Assembly (NCBI RefSeq): GCF_000328475.2
Contig: NC_026485.1
Location: 558,001-622,000 of the forward strand
Length of the DNA: 64,000 nucleotides
From: Mycosarcoma maydis
Taxonomy: Eukaryota > Basidiomycota > Ustilaginomycetes > Ustilaginales
Direction of reading: 5' to 3'
The position numbers and the translations under genes were made by a program. A model generated the notes under the pieces. The model saw only the letters and a program-made list of their open reading frames with translations. It had not been told where the DNA came from and did not search any database. The number at the start of each line of letters is the position of its first letter. Within the stretch, counting starts at the first letter, position 1. Shown in pieces: positions 42,631-52,579 of this stretch.

Positions 42631-43464
42631 CTATGACTCAGCTCCCCGCACAACTACCTGGACAGGATAAGGACAAAGTTGAGCACTAGTGACGCCTGGT
42701 AGATGCGCCTTGTTGTTCCCAACAAAACGCAAGACTTGATCCACAAACCCTGCCAGCTCCCGTTCCATCGATTCTGCATCCCCTCCAGACTGCTTGAGCT
42801 CAAACGTGATGGTCCACCGTTCAAAAGCTTCCTCGTCAAGGCTTGCGAAATCAGCCTGAACGAGATCGTCTTGAGCCTGTACAGGCTGGCAAGCAACTGA
42901 TGCGCCACTTGGCTGTCCAGCGCCAGAGGAGAAAGCGTGTGCGAGCCAACCATATTGGTAGTTACGAGGCGACGCCCACGCGCGCAGTGACGAGGCCGCA
43001 TGTGTCGCCGTGTGCACCACACCCAACGCTCTATCTGTGACATCCTTGCTTGTCGTATTTTTAGGTGCAGGTGCATCTTTGCGGCCTGACTGCATCGCCG
43101 AAGGTATTTGGCTCGAGGGATGGAGCAAGTACACGGTAAGGCTAGCTGTCTTGGTCGATGTAGTTGTAGCCATGAGCTGCGATGTACGTTGTCGAATGAG
43201 TTGGTCTAGCTGAGCGTCGGCTATCGCTGGCTGATCCACCGGAAAATTCGACAAGGAAGACAAGCGTCAGCCTCACCTTGTAACATGAACAGAAGCCCGG
43301 GTCCGGTGAGCACTTACAAACGTCATCCCAAACGCATCGACGTATGCTGGCTTGACAGTGCCCAGAAATCTGTGGAAGCAGATCGTGTGCAATACCACCT
43401 GCGCCGTTCTTTCTAGGTGCTGCAGCTCGCATCTGATGCGGTGGGTAAAGTCAAGGCGCTGCAT
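42631..43464 (-). CDS. ATG101: Autophagy protein Atg101, two exons
   Basis: Known: Atg101 is a HORMA protein that stabilises Atg13 in the Atg1 kinase complex at the start of autophagy. It is present in fission yeast and most fungi and is missing from S. cerevisiae. Seen: exon 1 (43464-43318, 49 codons) and exon 2 (43230-42631) join over an 87-base GTAAGT...ATCAG intron in phase 0, giving 248 residues. Exon 1 holds the family start: AQVVLHTICFHRFLGTVKP then FGMTF, and exon 2 continues PAIADAQLDQLI. Further on, RWTITFELKQ matches the second half of the HORMA fold. A Gly/Ser/Thr-rich loop in the middle makes it about 30 residues longer than the human form (218). It is divergent from prm1, sharing an 880-base upstream region. 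Confidence 0.9.
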
Positions 43465-43761
43465 GGCTTAAACGCAGCTTTCAGGCAAGGTGAAAGAGGA
43501 AAGACATGATACGTTTTTGTATGCTGTGGGTGCGAGGGTGCGAGGGTGCGAGATGGTGGTCGTCACATGTCTACCTGCGGTGTGATGAAGGATTGACGAT
43601 AATGGTTGTGGTGAAAGAGAACCACGTCGAGTGAATGACCAAGCTTGAGTCTCAAAATCTCAACTGCGGCTCGAACGGAGGTGATGATTGATATGCAGGG
43701 TCCAGCTTGCTCAGCAACACACAACCCTGACCCCGACGCAAGCCTAAAGAGGCTTAGGTGA

Positions 43762-43784
43762 TTCACGAATCACAAATCACGAAT
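43762..43784. repeat. Heptamer group TTCACGA-ATCACAA-ATCACGA
   Basis: Three 7-base units in register, followed by AT. The same family as the arrays at 26634 and 35674. Confidence 0.7.
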
Positions 43785-43952
43785 GTGAGCTCGATCCGTG
43801 ATTGTATGCGGCTTGCTTCGAGCCCAGCTGTCGTCCAACGCTTGCGATGCTTTGACACACTTCAAAGAGACGCGGGCTGAAGACCCGATCGATTGCTCAA
43901 AGCTTACGCCGGTGTTCAACGAGGTGGGTTGGGAAGGGCAGATTGAGCCAAG

Positions 43953-43961
43953 TCCCTTTGT
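43953..43961 (-). promoter_or_regulatory. Perfect pheromone response element (inverted)
   Basis: TCCCTTTGT is the reverse complement of ACAAAGGGA, the site bound by the HMG factor Prf1 in U. maydis. It lies 383 bases before the prm1 ATG. Confidence 0.75.
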
Positions 43962-44030
43962 CCCATGCGTGTCATCAGTCGTGAATAACACCTGTCCAAT
44001 AACACACAAAGCATTCCGATGCTCGAACAG

Positions 44031-44039
44031 ACAAAGGGA
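44031..44039 (+). promoter_or_regulatory. Perfect pheromone response element
   Basis: ACAAAGGGA in direct orientation, 305 bases before the prm1 ATG and 70 bases from the inverted perfect copy. Confidence 0.75.
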
Positions 44040-44093
44040 ACAGAAAAGACGATGCTTCTCATCGTTGGACATACGCACCGCAGGTACACTGCA

Positions 44094-44102
44094 ACCCTTT
44101 GT
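44094..44102 (-). promoter_or_regulatory. Pheromone response element with one mismatch
   Basis: ACCCTTTGT reads ACAAAGGGT on minus. It keeps the eight-base core ACAAAGGG. Confidence 0.6.
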
Positions 44103-44156
44103 CCATCCCAGCGCTTCGGAACGGCTCTTAGAGATGGAGGCTACTGTCGTTACTGG

Positions 44157-44165
44157 CCCCTTTGT
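44157..44165 (-). promoter_or_regulatory. Pheromone response element with one mismatch
   Basis: CCCCTTTGT reads ACAAAGGGG on minus, again with the intact core. It is the box nearest prm1, 179 bases before the ATG. Confidence 0.6.
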
Positions 44166-44343
44166 TCACTGGCTCTGCACCGCTGGTGCTATAGCGGTCT
44201 CAAGCGCGAGAGGTACTGCTGTGATCTGCGAGACAATAAGTTGACGGATGTACTCTTAAAGCTCCGCTGTATACTTCGATGGTCGCATCCCAGAGTACAT
44301 TCTTGCAGTCGCTTTCTAATAGCCCCAGACCTCCAGCATCACA

Positions 44344-47295
44344 ATGTCGTTCCACCCGAACGCTGTCGATGCTCCTCCATCCTACCTTCATCAGCATCAA
44401 GCTGGAAGCCCTCTATATACGCAAAACACGATTCGTCCCAATGCCAATAGTACAGATCTCAACTCGCCTCACAAGCCACCAATCTTACAACCATGGCTTG
44501 GCCTTCAAGCGCGACTCTTTCTAGCCCCCATATCCATTCCGCTGATCTCTCTCCTCTTTGTCGCCGCTCGAATGCTCAGCTCATCGAATGAAGCTACCGA
44601 CTCTATCTCGTCTGCCAAAGGCAAGCTACTGTCCGCATGCAGTGCAGCAGAAGGCACAGCCTCGCTTGCCGCGTCGTTTCCTCACTTTCTCGCCGCGTCC
44701 ACCAATGTTCAGCTTGCGCTTTCGGTCACTGCGACAGTTCACAGTGCTGCTCGAGTCTTTGATCTGTCCATGACAGCCATTCAAAAGATCCTGACCTACA
44801 TTGTCAATTCGTACAAATCACTGTTCATGTGCTTCATGGAGCTGCTGGTGCGCGGGGCGCTAGCGGTGCTCATAACAGCAGTTGAATTCATCTCGCAAGC
44901 CATCACTGCTGCAACGCTAGGAATTCGCTCGGCGATCCAGGAATCGATAACGGGTGTCAATACCCTCCTTGCTACTGCCGTTGGAGCAATTAACGATGTG
45001 ATCGGCGTGTTTGGTCAGCATGTCAATCCTCCGCATATCGCAGTGCCTTCGTTGACGTCGTTGGAAAACATCACGCTGCCACACGAGATCCAGGATGGTC
45101 TAGTCAAGCTCAATGCAACACTTCCAACACTGCAGCAGCTCAAGCAGTCGATGGATGCGCTGATAGAAACGCCGTTCGAAGAGATGAAGCGAGAGGTGAA
45201 CGCTACATTGGCAAGCTTCCAATTCAACCATTCTGTGTTCCCAGTGCCCGAGATGCAGAACGTGACGTTTTGCGATCGCATCGATACGAGCCCACTGGAC
45301 GAGCTGGGAAATGCACTGAAGAACGTCGCGAGATGGGGACTTGTAGCGTTACTTCTGATAGCGATCGTGGTCATGTTGATCGGTGTGGCGTGGGAGTGGT
45401 GGAAGTGGCAGAAGGAGGTAAAGGCTGTAGAGCGTACTAGAAGTCTTTGGCTCGCCCAACGTTCATCTGCGCACTCTGACGGTAACGACAAGTTTTGCGA
45501 CAACATTCTAAAGACGGAAAACCTCATGTCGCTCCTCACCATTTCTCAACATCCTCTCATCTCGTTCTGCTCGCTCAACTACTGTAAACGACTGGGCATC
45601 CGAACGCGCAGAGCTCAAGACCGCTGTGCTTGGCTCTTATCCTTCCTCATGCATCCCGCCTCGCTCGCCTGCCTCTTTACAGGTGTTCTCGGTCTGATCT
45701 CTGTCCTGATGCAAGCCATTCTTGTCCACAGTCTTTCACATCACTACGTCTCATCGATCGATACATCACTCGCTCACCTCTCATCCGACATTGTCAATCT
45801 CGTCCACGATCATACGCGAAACGCGTCGGTCGCCTTCTCTACCTCGGCCAACACTGTCATCCTCCAAGTGGAAGCCGAGCTTAACGACCATGTCTTCCGA
45901 TGGGTCGATACAACAACGTCGACCATGAATTCGACCTTGAACCAATTTGTCGACGGTCTCACAGAGACGCTGACAAGCACGTTTGGCGGTACACCGTTCA
46001 ACGCTCCTCTGCAGACGTTTGTGCAGTGCATCTTGGGACAGAAGGTGCAAGGGATCGAAAAGGCGCTCACGTGGATCCACGAGAATGCATACGTCAACTT
46101 CAGCGTGGTCCCTGCAGACGTGCTGATGTTGAGACCAGAGCAGCAAGAGGCGGTATTACGGCCCGTGAGAGAGGCAATGCTCGGCAGCCGAGATGATCAG
46201 GGTGGCGGAAATGGGGTAGTTGGTCATGTGATCAGCCGATACATGGAGCACTTGCACCAGGAGAAGATCCTCTTTACGGCATTGATCGGTGTGTACGCCA
46301 TCATCTTGTTGATCGGACTGCTGGCCGTACTGTATGCGACTCTTGCGGAGCGAAGGATGCATGACGATGACGAGACCAGGAAGAAGGTGTCTAGAGACGA
46401 ATCCGAGGAAAAGCTTCGAAGCGATCTTCAGGCTGGACCAGGTGGAGCAGGAATAGCACGTTTATGGTCACGTCGGCCAAAGCTGAACGCCGGTTGCTTC
46501 AGAGCGTTCTCTCATCCTCCTGTGCCAGTCAGTGCGCAAAATCCATCCAGCAAAATCGATCACGCAGCTCGTTTCCCGTCGTCCGCTCATTCAAGCCGTC
46601 CAGATCCTATTCACGTCACCAAGGATAGCATTTCGTATCCCTTTCAGATGCATCACTCTCTCAACACCAGCCCTTCAACCCGACCGACACAGCCGACACC
46701 CCTCCAACAAACTTCTAATCCAGATCGTGACACTGTCCAATCACTCCACCACGCATCCACGACTCATAACCAAACTGCATCCACCAGAACGAAAGAATAC
46801 GATTCATGGCTTTGTTTCCTCGCCTCGTATCATGATGGAGAGGCCACGGTTCCTGCAAAGGCACCGGAAGCAGTAGAAGGAGCACAAGACAGATTCCATC
46901 GGCTATTCGGATGTTCTCTCAGAGCTTCGCCCACAGTGGCTACTTTCAATCACCACGTCTCTGCTCCTGCTGTTTCAAGTGACCGAGCAGAGATCGAAGT
47001 GGAAGATGCCAGGTTCAGGGAAACACTCGACCTGGGGTCGATGCAGGATTGGATCGGATCTAAAAGTCCTATCCCGCCGCCTGCTGGAAGAGGAGGTAGC
47101 CATTCTCCTCGGAACACGGCTGATCAGTTACCAGAGGTTCAGCTTACTCGATCTGGAGGATGTGTAGGACCCCACTCGTCGGATTCCACGCAAGAAACGT
47201 ATGCGTTTACTGACAGTGTAAGGCTCCCACCAGGCCCGCAGCCGCAGCAGAAGAGGGTGGTATCGTCTCAGTCTATTTCTTTTTTCGCTTGGTAG
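44344..47295 (+). CDS. prm1: Plasma membrane fusion protein Prm1
   Basis: Known: Prm1 is a multi-spanning glycoprotein induced by pheromone in yeast and filamentous fungi that aids fusion of the two plasma membranes during mating. Seen: 983 residues, no intron. After a polar start (PPSYLHQHQ), hydrophobic segments lie at about 58-76, 160-205 (KSLFMCFMELLVRGALAVLIT), 330-353 (WGLVALLLIAIVVMLIGVAWEWW), 435-460 and 640-668. Extracellular loops carry several N-x-S/T sites and the conserved NVTFCDRID with its cysteine. WLGLQARLFLAPISIPLI near residue 50 is a typical Prm1 start. The C-terminal 300 residues are polar, His/Ser/Pro-rich and poorly conserved. The upstream region carries four pheromone-response-type boxes, which supports control by Prf1. 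Confidence 0.92.
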   Translation: MSFHPNAVDAPPSYLHQHQAGSPLYTQNTIRPNANSTDLNSPHKPPILQPWLGLQARLFLAPISIPLISLLFVAARMLSSSNEATDSISSAKGKLLSACSAAEGTASLAASFPHFLAASTNVQLALSVTATVHSAARVFDLSMTAIQKILTYIVNSYKSLFMCFMELLVRGALAVLITAVEFISQAITAATLGIRSAIQESITGVNTLLATAVGAINDVIGVFGQHVNPPHIAVPSLTSLENITLPHEIQDGLVKLNATLPTLQQLKQSMDALIETPFEEMKREVNATLASFQFNHSVFPVPEMQNVTFCDRIDTSPLDELGNALKNVARWGLVALLLIAIVVMLIGVAWEWWKWQKEVKAVERTRSLWLAQRSSAHSDGNDKFCDNILKTENLMSLLTISQHPLISFCSLNYCKRLGIRTRRAQDRCAWLLSFLMHPASLACLFTGVLGLISVLMQAILVHSLSHHYVSSIDTSLAHLSSDIVNLVHDHTRNASVAFSTSANTVILQVEAELNDHVFRWVDTTTSTMNSTLNQFVDGLTETLTSTFGGTPFNAPLQTFVQCILGQKVQGIEKALTWIHENAYVNFSVVPADVLMLRPEQQEAVLRPVREAMLGSRDDQGGGNGVVGHVISRYMEHLHQEKILFTALIGVYAIILLIGLLAVLYATLAERRMHDDDETRKKVSRDESEEKLRSDLQAGPGGAGIARLWSRRPKLNAGCFRAFSHPPVPVSAQNPSSKIDHAARFPSSAHSSRPDPIHVTKDSISYPFQMHHSLNTSPSTRPTQPTPLQQTSNPDRDTVQSLHHASTTHNQTASTRTKEYDSWLCFLASYHDGEATVPAKAPEAVEGAQDRFHRLFGCSLRASPTVATFNHHVSAPAVSSDRAEIEVEDARFRETLDLGSMQDWIGSKSPIPPPAGRGGSHSPRNTADQLPEVQLTRSGGCVGPHSSDSTQETYAFTDSVRLPPGPQPQQKRVVSSQSISFFAW

Positions 47296-47900
47296 CTGCT
47301 TTCTCTTTGTGTCGAACTGTATACCTTTCGTCTTCAAACGATGGATTTTCAATAGTGTGAAGATGCTGTGACTGAGGACTGCCGTCTCAACAACGTGCTA
47401 TCTGTGAATCGTGGAAGGTGAGCATGGCGGAAACGGACATGAGACACGATGGTGACGACCGTGGACTTTGAGTGATAATAAAAACTGGTTAGGTCTAACA
47501 TGTGGACTCTTTTCACGTGGCGTTTGGCAACGGCTTGTGGTGTGATTCGTGATTCGTGATTCGTGAGTCGATCCACGATTCACGATTCTGATTCTCGCTT
47601 AGAGCCGACACGACGAAAAGTCGTGAGTGTTGGTCTTTTCGACTTGCTGGGCCGACACATTGCTCTGATCGTCTCTCCTCCTTCCTCACACCAGAACGAT
47701 TTTGAACCAGTTTATAGACCTTTGCGATCTGTGCTGCACGCCTGCAGCGGCTCATGCAATCACTATCGACATCTCGCTACTTGCTCCTCAGTCCTTCTAC
47801 TATCCTCAAGATTGCTAGGTCTACTACCCTGACACCACATCTGACTACTAGACCACCAACCGCAACGCAAAGCCTTTGGACGTCTCGGGGTTTGGTCAGC
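47296..47900. other. Intergenic region with heptamer array
   Basis: Between prm1 and the Ap4A phosphorylase gene. Holds the heptamer array 47546-47588. The phosphorylase frame is open from 47754. Confidence 0.5.
47546..47588. repeat. Tandem heptamer array (TTCGTGA)3 with inverted units
   Basis: Three TTCGTGA units in register (47546-47566), then ATCCACGATTCACGATT in the opposite sense. Together they form an imperfect hairpin. Confidence 0.8.
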
Positions 47901-49058
47901 ATGCCTTCGCACATAACGAATCCAGATTCAGACCTCAAGTCGCTCGCTCTGGCGGTGAAAAAGAAATTTGACGTGGCGATCGCCCAAGGAGATGCGTTTT
48001 TCTATCCCTCCGAAAAGATCACTGTGCAAGAATCCGAGGCGACTGGGGTGTTGTGGCAGATTCGAACTGTTCCGGCGCTGTTGAAGAAACCGAAAGCCAA
48101 CGGTACCGACTCTTGCTCTGAAGAAACAGAACAGCAAGCGAATGAGAGCAAGCCGGAGCAGAACAAGTCGGACGTGTTCGCCCCGCCTTACGTGCCCAAC
48201 CTGGTGGTGCGCGAGCTGGCGGAGCATGTGATGCTGCTGAACAAATTCTGCGTCGTCCCAGAGCACTTTCTGATGGTCACACGCGAGTTTCAAAGCCAAG
48301 ACCTACCGCCTTCGCCAGCAACACTTTCTCTCGCCTACCGCATCGTCTCCGCTCACCGATCCACCGCTACAGAATTACTAGCATTCTATAACTGCGGTAC
48401 GAACTCTGGTGCATCCCAACCACACCGTCACCTGCAGTTCGTCCAATGTCCACCACTCGATACGACGAGCGCAGAAGCAGTCGATTCAAGCCGCTTGACG
48501 CAGGATGATCAGGACAAGATCACCGAGAGCGAGTACAAGGTTCCCATCGAGTTTTTGTTGGATCGAATCGAACGCGACGGGAAAGAGCAACATAGTGTGC
48601 ACGCATTGCCGCTACCGTGGCAGCACTTTGTGGCGCTGCTCAATCCGAGTGCTGCAGCGCGAAAGGACGAGGGAGAGATGGAGAGATACGTGGGGAACAA
48701 ATTCATGGGACTACTGGACGCTTTGTTCCGCGCAAGGATGTTTGCTCAGAACGCTGATCGAGTTAAGCAGGCGGGTAGACCGGCGTTCAACGTGTTGATC
48801 ACCAAGAGGGCGATGCATCTAATTCCGCGATCGCAAGAGGAGTACTCTGGATTGCAAGGGAAACGAGAGGATGGAAAGGTGGGAAACTTGTCGATCAACT
48901 CTCTCGGTTATGCTGGATTCATGCTCACTAGGTCGGTGGAAGAACAACAGGCGTTGAAAGATGTGCAAGGCGGTGTTGAGGAGGTGCTTCGCGTGACAGG
49001 TGTGCCTCCGGTCGAGGATGTAACCGTTCAGGCTGGTTTGCCGACGACAAACATGTAG
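47754..49058 (+). CDS. APA2: Diadenosine tetraphosphate phosphorylase (Apa1/Apa2, ATP adenylyltransferase)
   Basis: Known: splits Ap4A with phosphate to ATP and ADP, a HIT-superfamily enzyme that acts through a covalent AMP-His. Seen: 434 residues from the first ATG, or 385 from the internal ATG at 47901 (CAGCATGCC), near which homology begins. Motifs: DVAIAQGDAFFYPSE (N-terminal part), FAPPYVPNLVV, LLNKFCVVPEHFLMVTREF, and the active-site NSGASQPHRHLQFV. C-terminal LGYAGFMLTRSVEE is also typical. The 49-residue leader MQSLSTSRYLLLSPSTILKIARSTT has Arg and Ser but no Asp or Glu before MPSH, like a mitochondrial presequence. The length after 47901 is higher than yeast Apa1 (321) because of a charged linker (KPKANGTDSCSEETEQQANE) at about 112-131 of the long form. 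Fungal paralogues Apa1 and Apa2 cannot be told apart here. Confidence 0.9.
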   Translation: MQSLSTSRYLLLSPSTILKIARSTTLTPHLTTRPPTATQSLWTSRGLVSMPSHITNPDSDLKSLALAVKKKFDVAIAQGDAFFYPSEKITVQESEATGVLWQIRTVPALLKKPKANGTDSCSEETEQQANESKPEQNKSDVFAPPYVPNLVVRELAEHVMLLNKFCVVPEHFLMVTREFQSQDLPPSPATLSLAYRIVSAHRSTATELLAFYNCGTNSGASQPHRHLQFVQCPPLDTTSAEAVDSSRLTQDDQDKITESEYKVPIEFLLDRIERDGKEQHSVHALPLPWQHFVALLNPSAAARKDEGEMERYVGNKFMGLLDALFRARMFAQNADRVKQAGRPAFNVLITKRAMHLIPRSQEEYSGLQGKREDGKVGNLSINSLGYAGFMLTRSVEEQQALKDVQGGVEEVLRVTGVPPVEDVTVQAGLPTTNM

Positions 49059-49362
49059 GCGCTGAACGAGCATGAGAAATTCCGAAAATCGAGAACCGAC
49101 ACTGCCGAGCACGGAAGGGTGTGCTGTTCAATGGACCTGATGGTTGTTAGTGTGCGTGCAAGAGTGGCTCTCTCACCAGCCAGCATGTACTTTCTTCGCG
49201 ACTATCTCTCTAAGCGGTGAGAGACTGAACGCAAATGCAACTGAGGTCGAACGTGTGTTGTGGTCGGGGTGCATGTATGGTACAAAAGAAGGATTGCGTG
49301 TAGCGCTCGAGACCATGATCCACCGACTACCTGACTGTGAAGGACGGGCCTCGATTGACATT
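49059..49362. other. Convergent 3' region
   Basis: About 300 bases between the Ap4A phosphorylase (plus) and Mpc2 (minus) ends. Nothing notable seen. Confidence 0.45.
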
Positions 49363-49856
49363 CTACTTTGACGTCATCGGCAGAGTCTCTTTGGTGATCT
49401 TGTTCTCCACCTCGTTCTTTTTGTCAGCAACAGCAGCTTGAACAGGATGTTGTCGACGGAAGTCCCACACTCTGTAGAGCTGAGCGAGACCAGAGCAGCC
49501 AACGAAGAAGTTGACAGCGGCGAGCGAATAGTTAACCGGTGTGATGACGAGCGAGTAACGCACCCAGATCATACCCGTTGCGGCGAGCGCAACGTTTTGA
49601 GAGACCGAGATCTTGTCTGCTGGTCGAGATAGATCTTTTAGCCCGGCAGCTACCAAACACCACTTCATGAGTGGGGCCCAGAAAAACACTATAAGAGACA
49701 GACAGTAGAAGAGCACGAGGGGGTGTCAGCCACCGAGAATGATAACTAGTTAGAACCATCGTGAGCGAAATAGAAGAGGCTCAGAGACGCACCAGTCTTG
49801 GGACCCGCAGGGTGGTTCATAAACGCCTGGAATTTGGATCCTGCTGCAGACGCCAT
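49363..49856 (-). CDS. MPC2: Mitochondrial pyruvate carrier subunit Mpc2, two exons
   Basis: Known: Mpc1 with Mpc2 or Mpc3 forms the heterodimer that carries pyruvate across the inner mitochondrial membrane. Seen: exon 1 (49856-49793) and exon 2 (49688-49363) join over a 104-base GTGCGT...ATAG intron. The join restores GTG and creates the family stretch NHPAGPKTVFFWAP. The protein is 129 residues, with LKDLSRPADKISVSQNVALA, TGMIWVRYSLVITPVNYSLA and NFFVGCSGLAQLYRVW giving the three membrane helices. The short polar C-terminus ends TSK. A frame beginning at 49716 is exon 2 plus intron only and starts too late. The start at 49856 keeps a short amphipathic N-terminus, usual for this family. Confidence 0.93.
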
Positions 49857-50402
49857 TGTTGCGATTGTGAATGTATGCCTGCAAGTGAGCCGATGTCGTT
49901 TCCGGAAGTTGTTGATTGCGGCCCTGCGCTGTACGAGGCGATATGGGGATGGGTGTGATAGGGATGCAGTTGATATCGTGGACGGAATCTGATCAAGCAA
50001 GTGCGAACCGAGACGAGGAGTCTGTGCCCAAATTTCGAAAAGATCCAAAGCGCAACTTTAATAGCACCCAAATCGGATCGGGGTCGTGGGTCGTTGTGCG
50101 TGGGCCATAGGCTACGGGTGGGCTTCTAGATACGATGTTAGCACAGAGATCAAACATTTCGTTTGTCTTTCCGCGTTTCCTTGTTCCGTGTTCCAGGTTC
50201 TCACGTGACGTCTTGGCGTCCCTGCTGAACTACTCACGATTTGCCCTCAGTTGCGGCTCAGACTAAGGCTGGATATCTCGTCCCTTCCTTCACTTTTACC
50301 ATTGAATCGAAACGCTCACTGACGAGGCGAACAGTGCCTGGCATTCGCGCTTCTGGTTCAACGTTGATTGAGCTCAGGGGGCTCATTTCGTTATGGCTGG
50401 TA
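49857..50402. other. Intergenic region
   Basis: Between the Mpc2 start and the dynactin p27 3' end, both minus. No gene or strong motif seen. Confidence 0.45.
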
Positions 50403-51392
50403 TCATGAGGTTGGTGTGCTACTGGTTGTACTTGGAGGAGCACCTGTAGCGGGTGCTCTCACGCCTTGAATGATTTTGAGTTTGTGCGCGCCCGGTATCG
50501 CATCGCGAAGATACTCGAGGTGCTTTGCGTGTAATGCTGCTTGCTGCTGTGCTCCTTCTCCACTCCAGAGTCGCCTTCGGCTGTCGGCACCGTAAACAAC
50601 CGTTTGATCGGGAAGCTCGTCCCATATTTGCTCGGCTCGCTCGTTTGCTGACTCGGGCATGGAGCCGGTTTGCGCTAATGCTGTTCCTGCTACCGCCGTT
50701 GATTCGTAATTCTGTTGATCCTGGTCGTCGAAGACTGTTTCCAGCTGATCATCCGCTATTGGTTTTGGCAGGACGATACATCCTGCTCCCACCACACTGT
50801 AAGAACCGATCTTGACATTCTGCGCCACCTTGCTCCTCATCTCAAACACATTGTACGATCCAATGGAGGGCGCCTCGATGCGACATCCCACCTCGAACAG
50901 GTTATTGTCGCCAATCCGGATGGGTGTAGATCTGCGGTTGACAATCACAGCCGTCTCTTCAATGATGCAGTTTGAGCCGATCGTTATAGGACCTTGAAGG
51001 GCTAGTATGGTTGCTTTTGGGTGAATCACGGTGCCACTACCGACCGAGATCTCGCCACGAAGGTCTGCGTCCTGTGCAATAGTGACGCGGGTGCCGACGA
51101 TGAGGTTGTCACGCCTAAAGTTGGTCGATAGCGTAGTTCGCAGCGAGGAAGAAGGCAGAGTTGGAAGGGCAGTCATTGTGGGCAAAGTGTCATTGTCGGT
51201 ATTGAAGCGCGAGAGAGGAACATCGTGAGTCAGTGCCTGCGGGACTAAACCGACAACAGTTTCAACAGGAGCAGGACCGGGTCGAGGTGGCAGGTCGATG
51301 AGCATGCCCTGCCTCTGCAGAGCTCGAAGAAGCGACATGGTTGCGGCTGTTGTCGTGTTTGCATGGCCGTTCAATGGGAAGGATGACGACAC
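50403..51392 (-). CDS. DCTN6: Dynactin subunit 6 (p27)
   Basis: Known: p27 and p25 cap the pointed end of the dynactin complex and help link dynein to endosomes. Seen: 329 residues, no intron. About residues 95-215 form a left-handed beta-helix of hexapeptide repeats (ITIGSNCIIEETAVIVN, IRIGDNNLFEVGCRIEAPSIGSYNVFEMRSKV, VKIGSYSVVGAGCIVLP). The C-terminus has QTVVYGADSRRRLWSGEG followed by LEYLRDAIPGAHKLK, matching the p27 tail. The 90 N-terminal residues are Thr/Leu/Pro-rich, longer than in animals (about 190 residues in all), and may begin later, at the ATG 18 codons on. Inference: part of the endosome-transport machinery of this fungus. Rrm4, encoded in the same window, rides endosomes moved by dynein. 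Confidence 0.85.
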   Translation of the reverse strand: MSSSFPLNGHANTTTAATMSLLRALQRQGMLIDLPPRPGPAPVETVVGLVPQALTHDVPLSRFNTDNDTLPTMTALPTLPSSSLRTTLSTNFRRDNLIVGTRVTIAQDADLRGEISVGSGTVIHPKATILALQGPITIGSNCIIEETAVIVNRRSTPIRIGDNNLFEVGCRIEAPSIGSYNVFEMRSKVAQNVKIGSYSVVGAGCIVLPKPIADDQLETVFDDQDQQNYESTAVAGTALAQTGSMPESANERAEQIWDELPDQTVVYGADSRRRLWSGEGAQQQAALHAKHLEYLRDAIPGAHKLKIIQGVRAPATGAPPSTTSSTPTS

Positions 51393-52579
51393 TCTGCGAC
51401 ACTTGGAGGGTCAAGCCAGTGACATCAACTTACAGTGGGGCCATGATCGGCTTACGAGGTGCGCGAGATGTCCAAGCGCTCGATCTCAGCAAGTCAGTGC
51501 TCGCACTTGCAGTACAGTTGAGCAACGTTGAGTCAATGTGATTGTAGCGAGATGATTAAGTGGGCTTTGTCATCAATGAAAGGCACGGAGAGGATTGATG
51601 ATTGATATGCATGCAGGCTCGAGAGTTACGTTGCGGTTTCAACGCGAGTGTTGGTCTACAAAGTTACGTCGTGAATCGAGTTCCAGGCATTCACGATTAT
51701 TCGTGATTCACGATACGGGATTCCTTATTTTCCAGGTCAGAGTCGTGAGTGTGTGTCGTACTATCGTACTGAAATCTAACACTTCATTGCATCGCCAATC
51801 ACGAATGGCCGGCCACGCGTACACGGCACACTCACGACCAGCAACACTCACGACTCGTGACTAAACCCTGAAATGCACAGTCACAAGTGTGGAAAGAAGG
51901 CACGAGGGGAATCGTGAATGGTTCGATGATATTGCGCTTTGCTGTAGCTCGTTTTTCATTGGCCTGCCCCGCTACCTAGTCGCAGTTTGTGAACCGCTGC
52001 TTGTTTCAAAGGCTGCTGATTCGAAGCACTGCTGTGCTGGTGGGACAGGATCCATCGCTGATCAGTCATGATGAGAAGTAGCTTGAGACCTCACGCCGCG
52101 TGTGCTGGTTCTTAGTTTTTACCGTGCAAAAAGCCAATCAAGAAGATGGCGCGCGCCCAGAAGCTTTCAAAGCGTGAAGAAAGGCCCAACCGACGCTGCG
52201 TTTGGTGGGTCAATCAAGCACGAACAAGTCACAAGTCAGTAGTCGTGAGTTAAGTTATTCACGATTTGCGCCGCCTCGGCTGGAAAACAATTCACGAGTT
52301 TTCTTCTTCTCGTCTTTGAGCTGCGAAGGCTCACAATCGTAACTCTTCCTGACTGGTAATTCTCGCTCAATCCACGGTTGTGACTCGTGACTGTTTCGAT
52401 TCTTTTGTTTGACAGATTCTGTGATTTACGCTTTGTGAATGTGATTGTCGGTTGGCAACCCGCTTGGTCCTCGGCGAGCCGAAGCGACGTCTTTCACTCA
52501 CAACTCATGGCGGCTGCGTCTTGAGTCTTCTTGTACCAACAACCACCCTCGCCTGCTCCCTTTGGCTCCCGTCGTTGGC
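51393..52579. other. Divergent upstream region
   Basis: Between dynactin p27 (minus) and C1-THF synthase (plus). Many TCACGA-type motifs (about 51688-51716, 51830-51862, 51908-51918, 52258-52265, 52378-52393). The synthase frame is open from 52445. No gene recognised. Confidence 0.5.

Larger units (their letters stand above)
43465..44343. other. Divergent ATG101/prm1 promoter with pheromone response elements
   Basis: Holds four ACAAAGGG-core boxes in the prm1-proximal half (43953-44165) and a heptamer group at 43762-43784. No gene seen. Confidence 0.7.
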
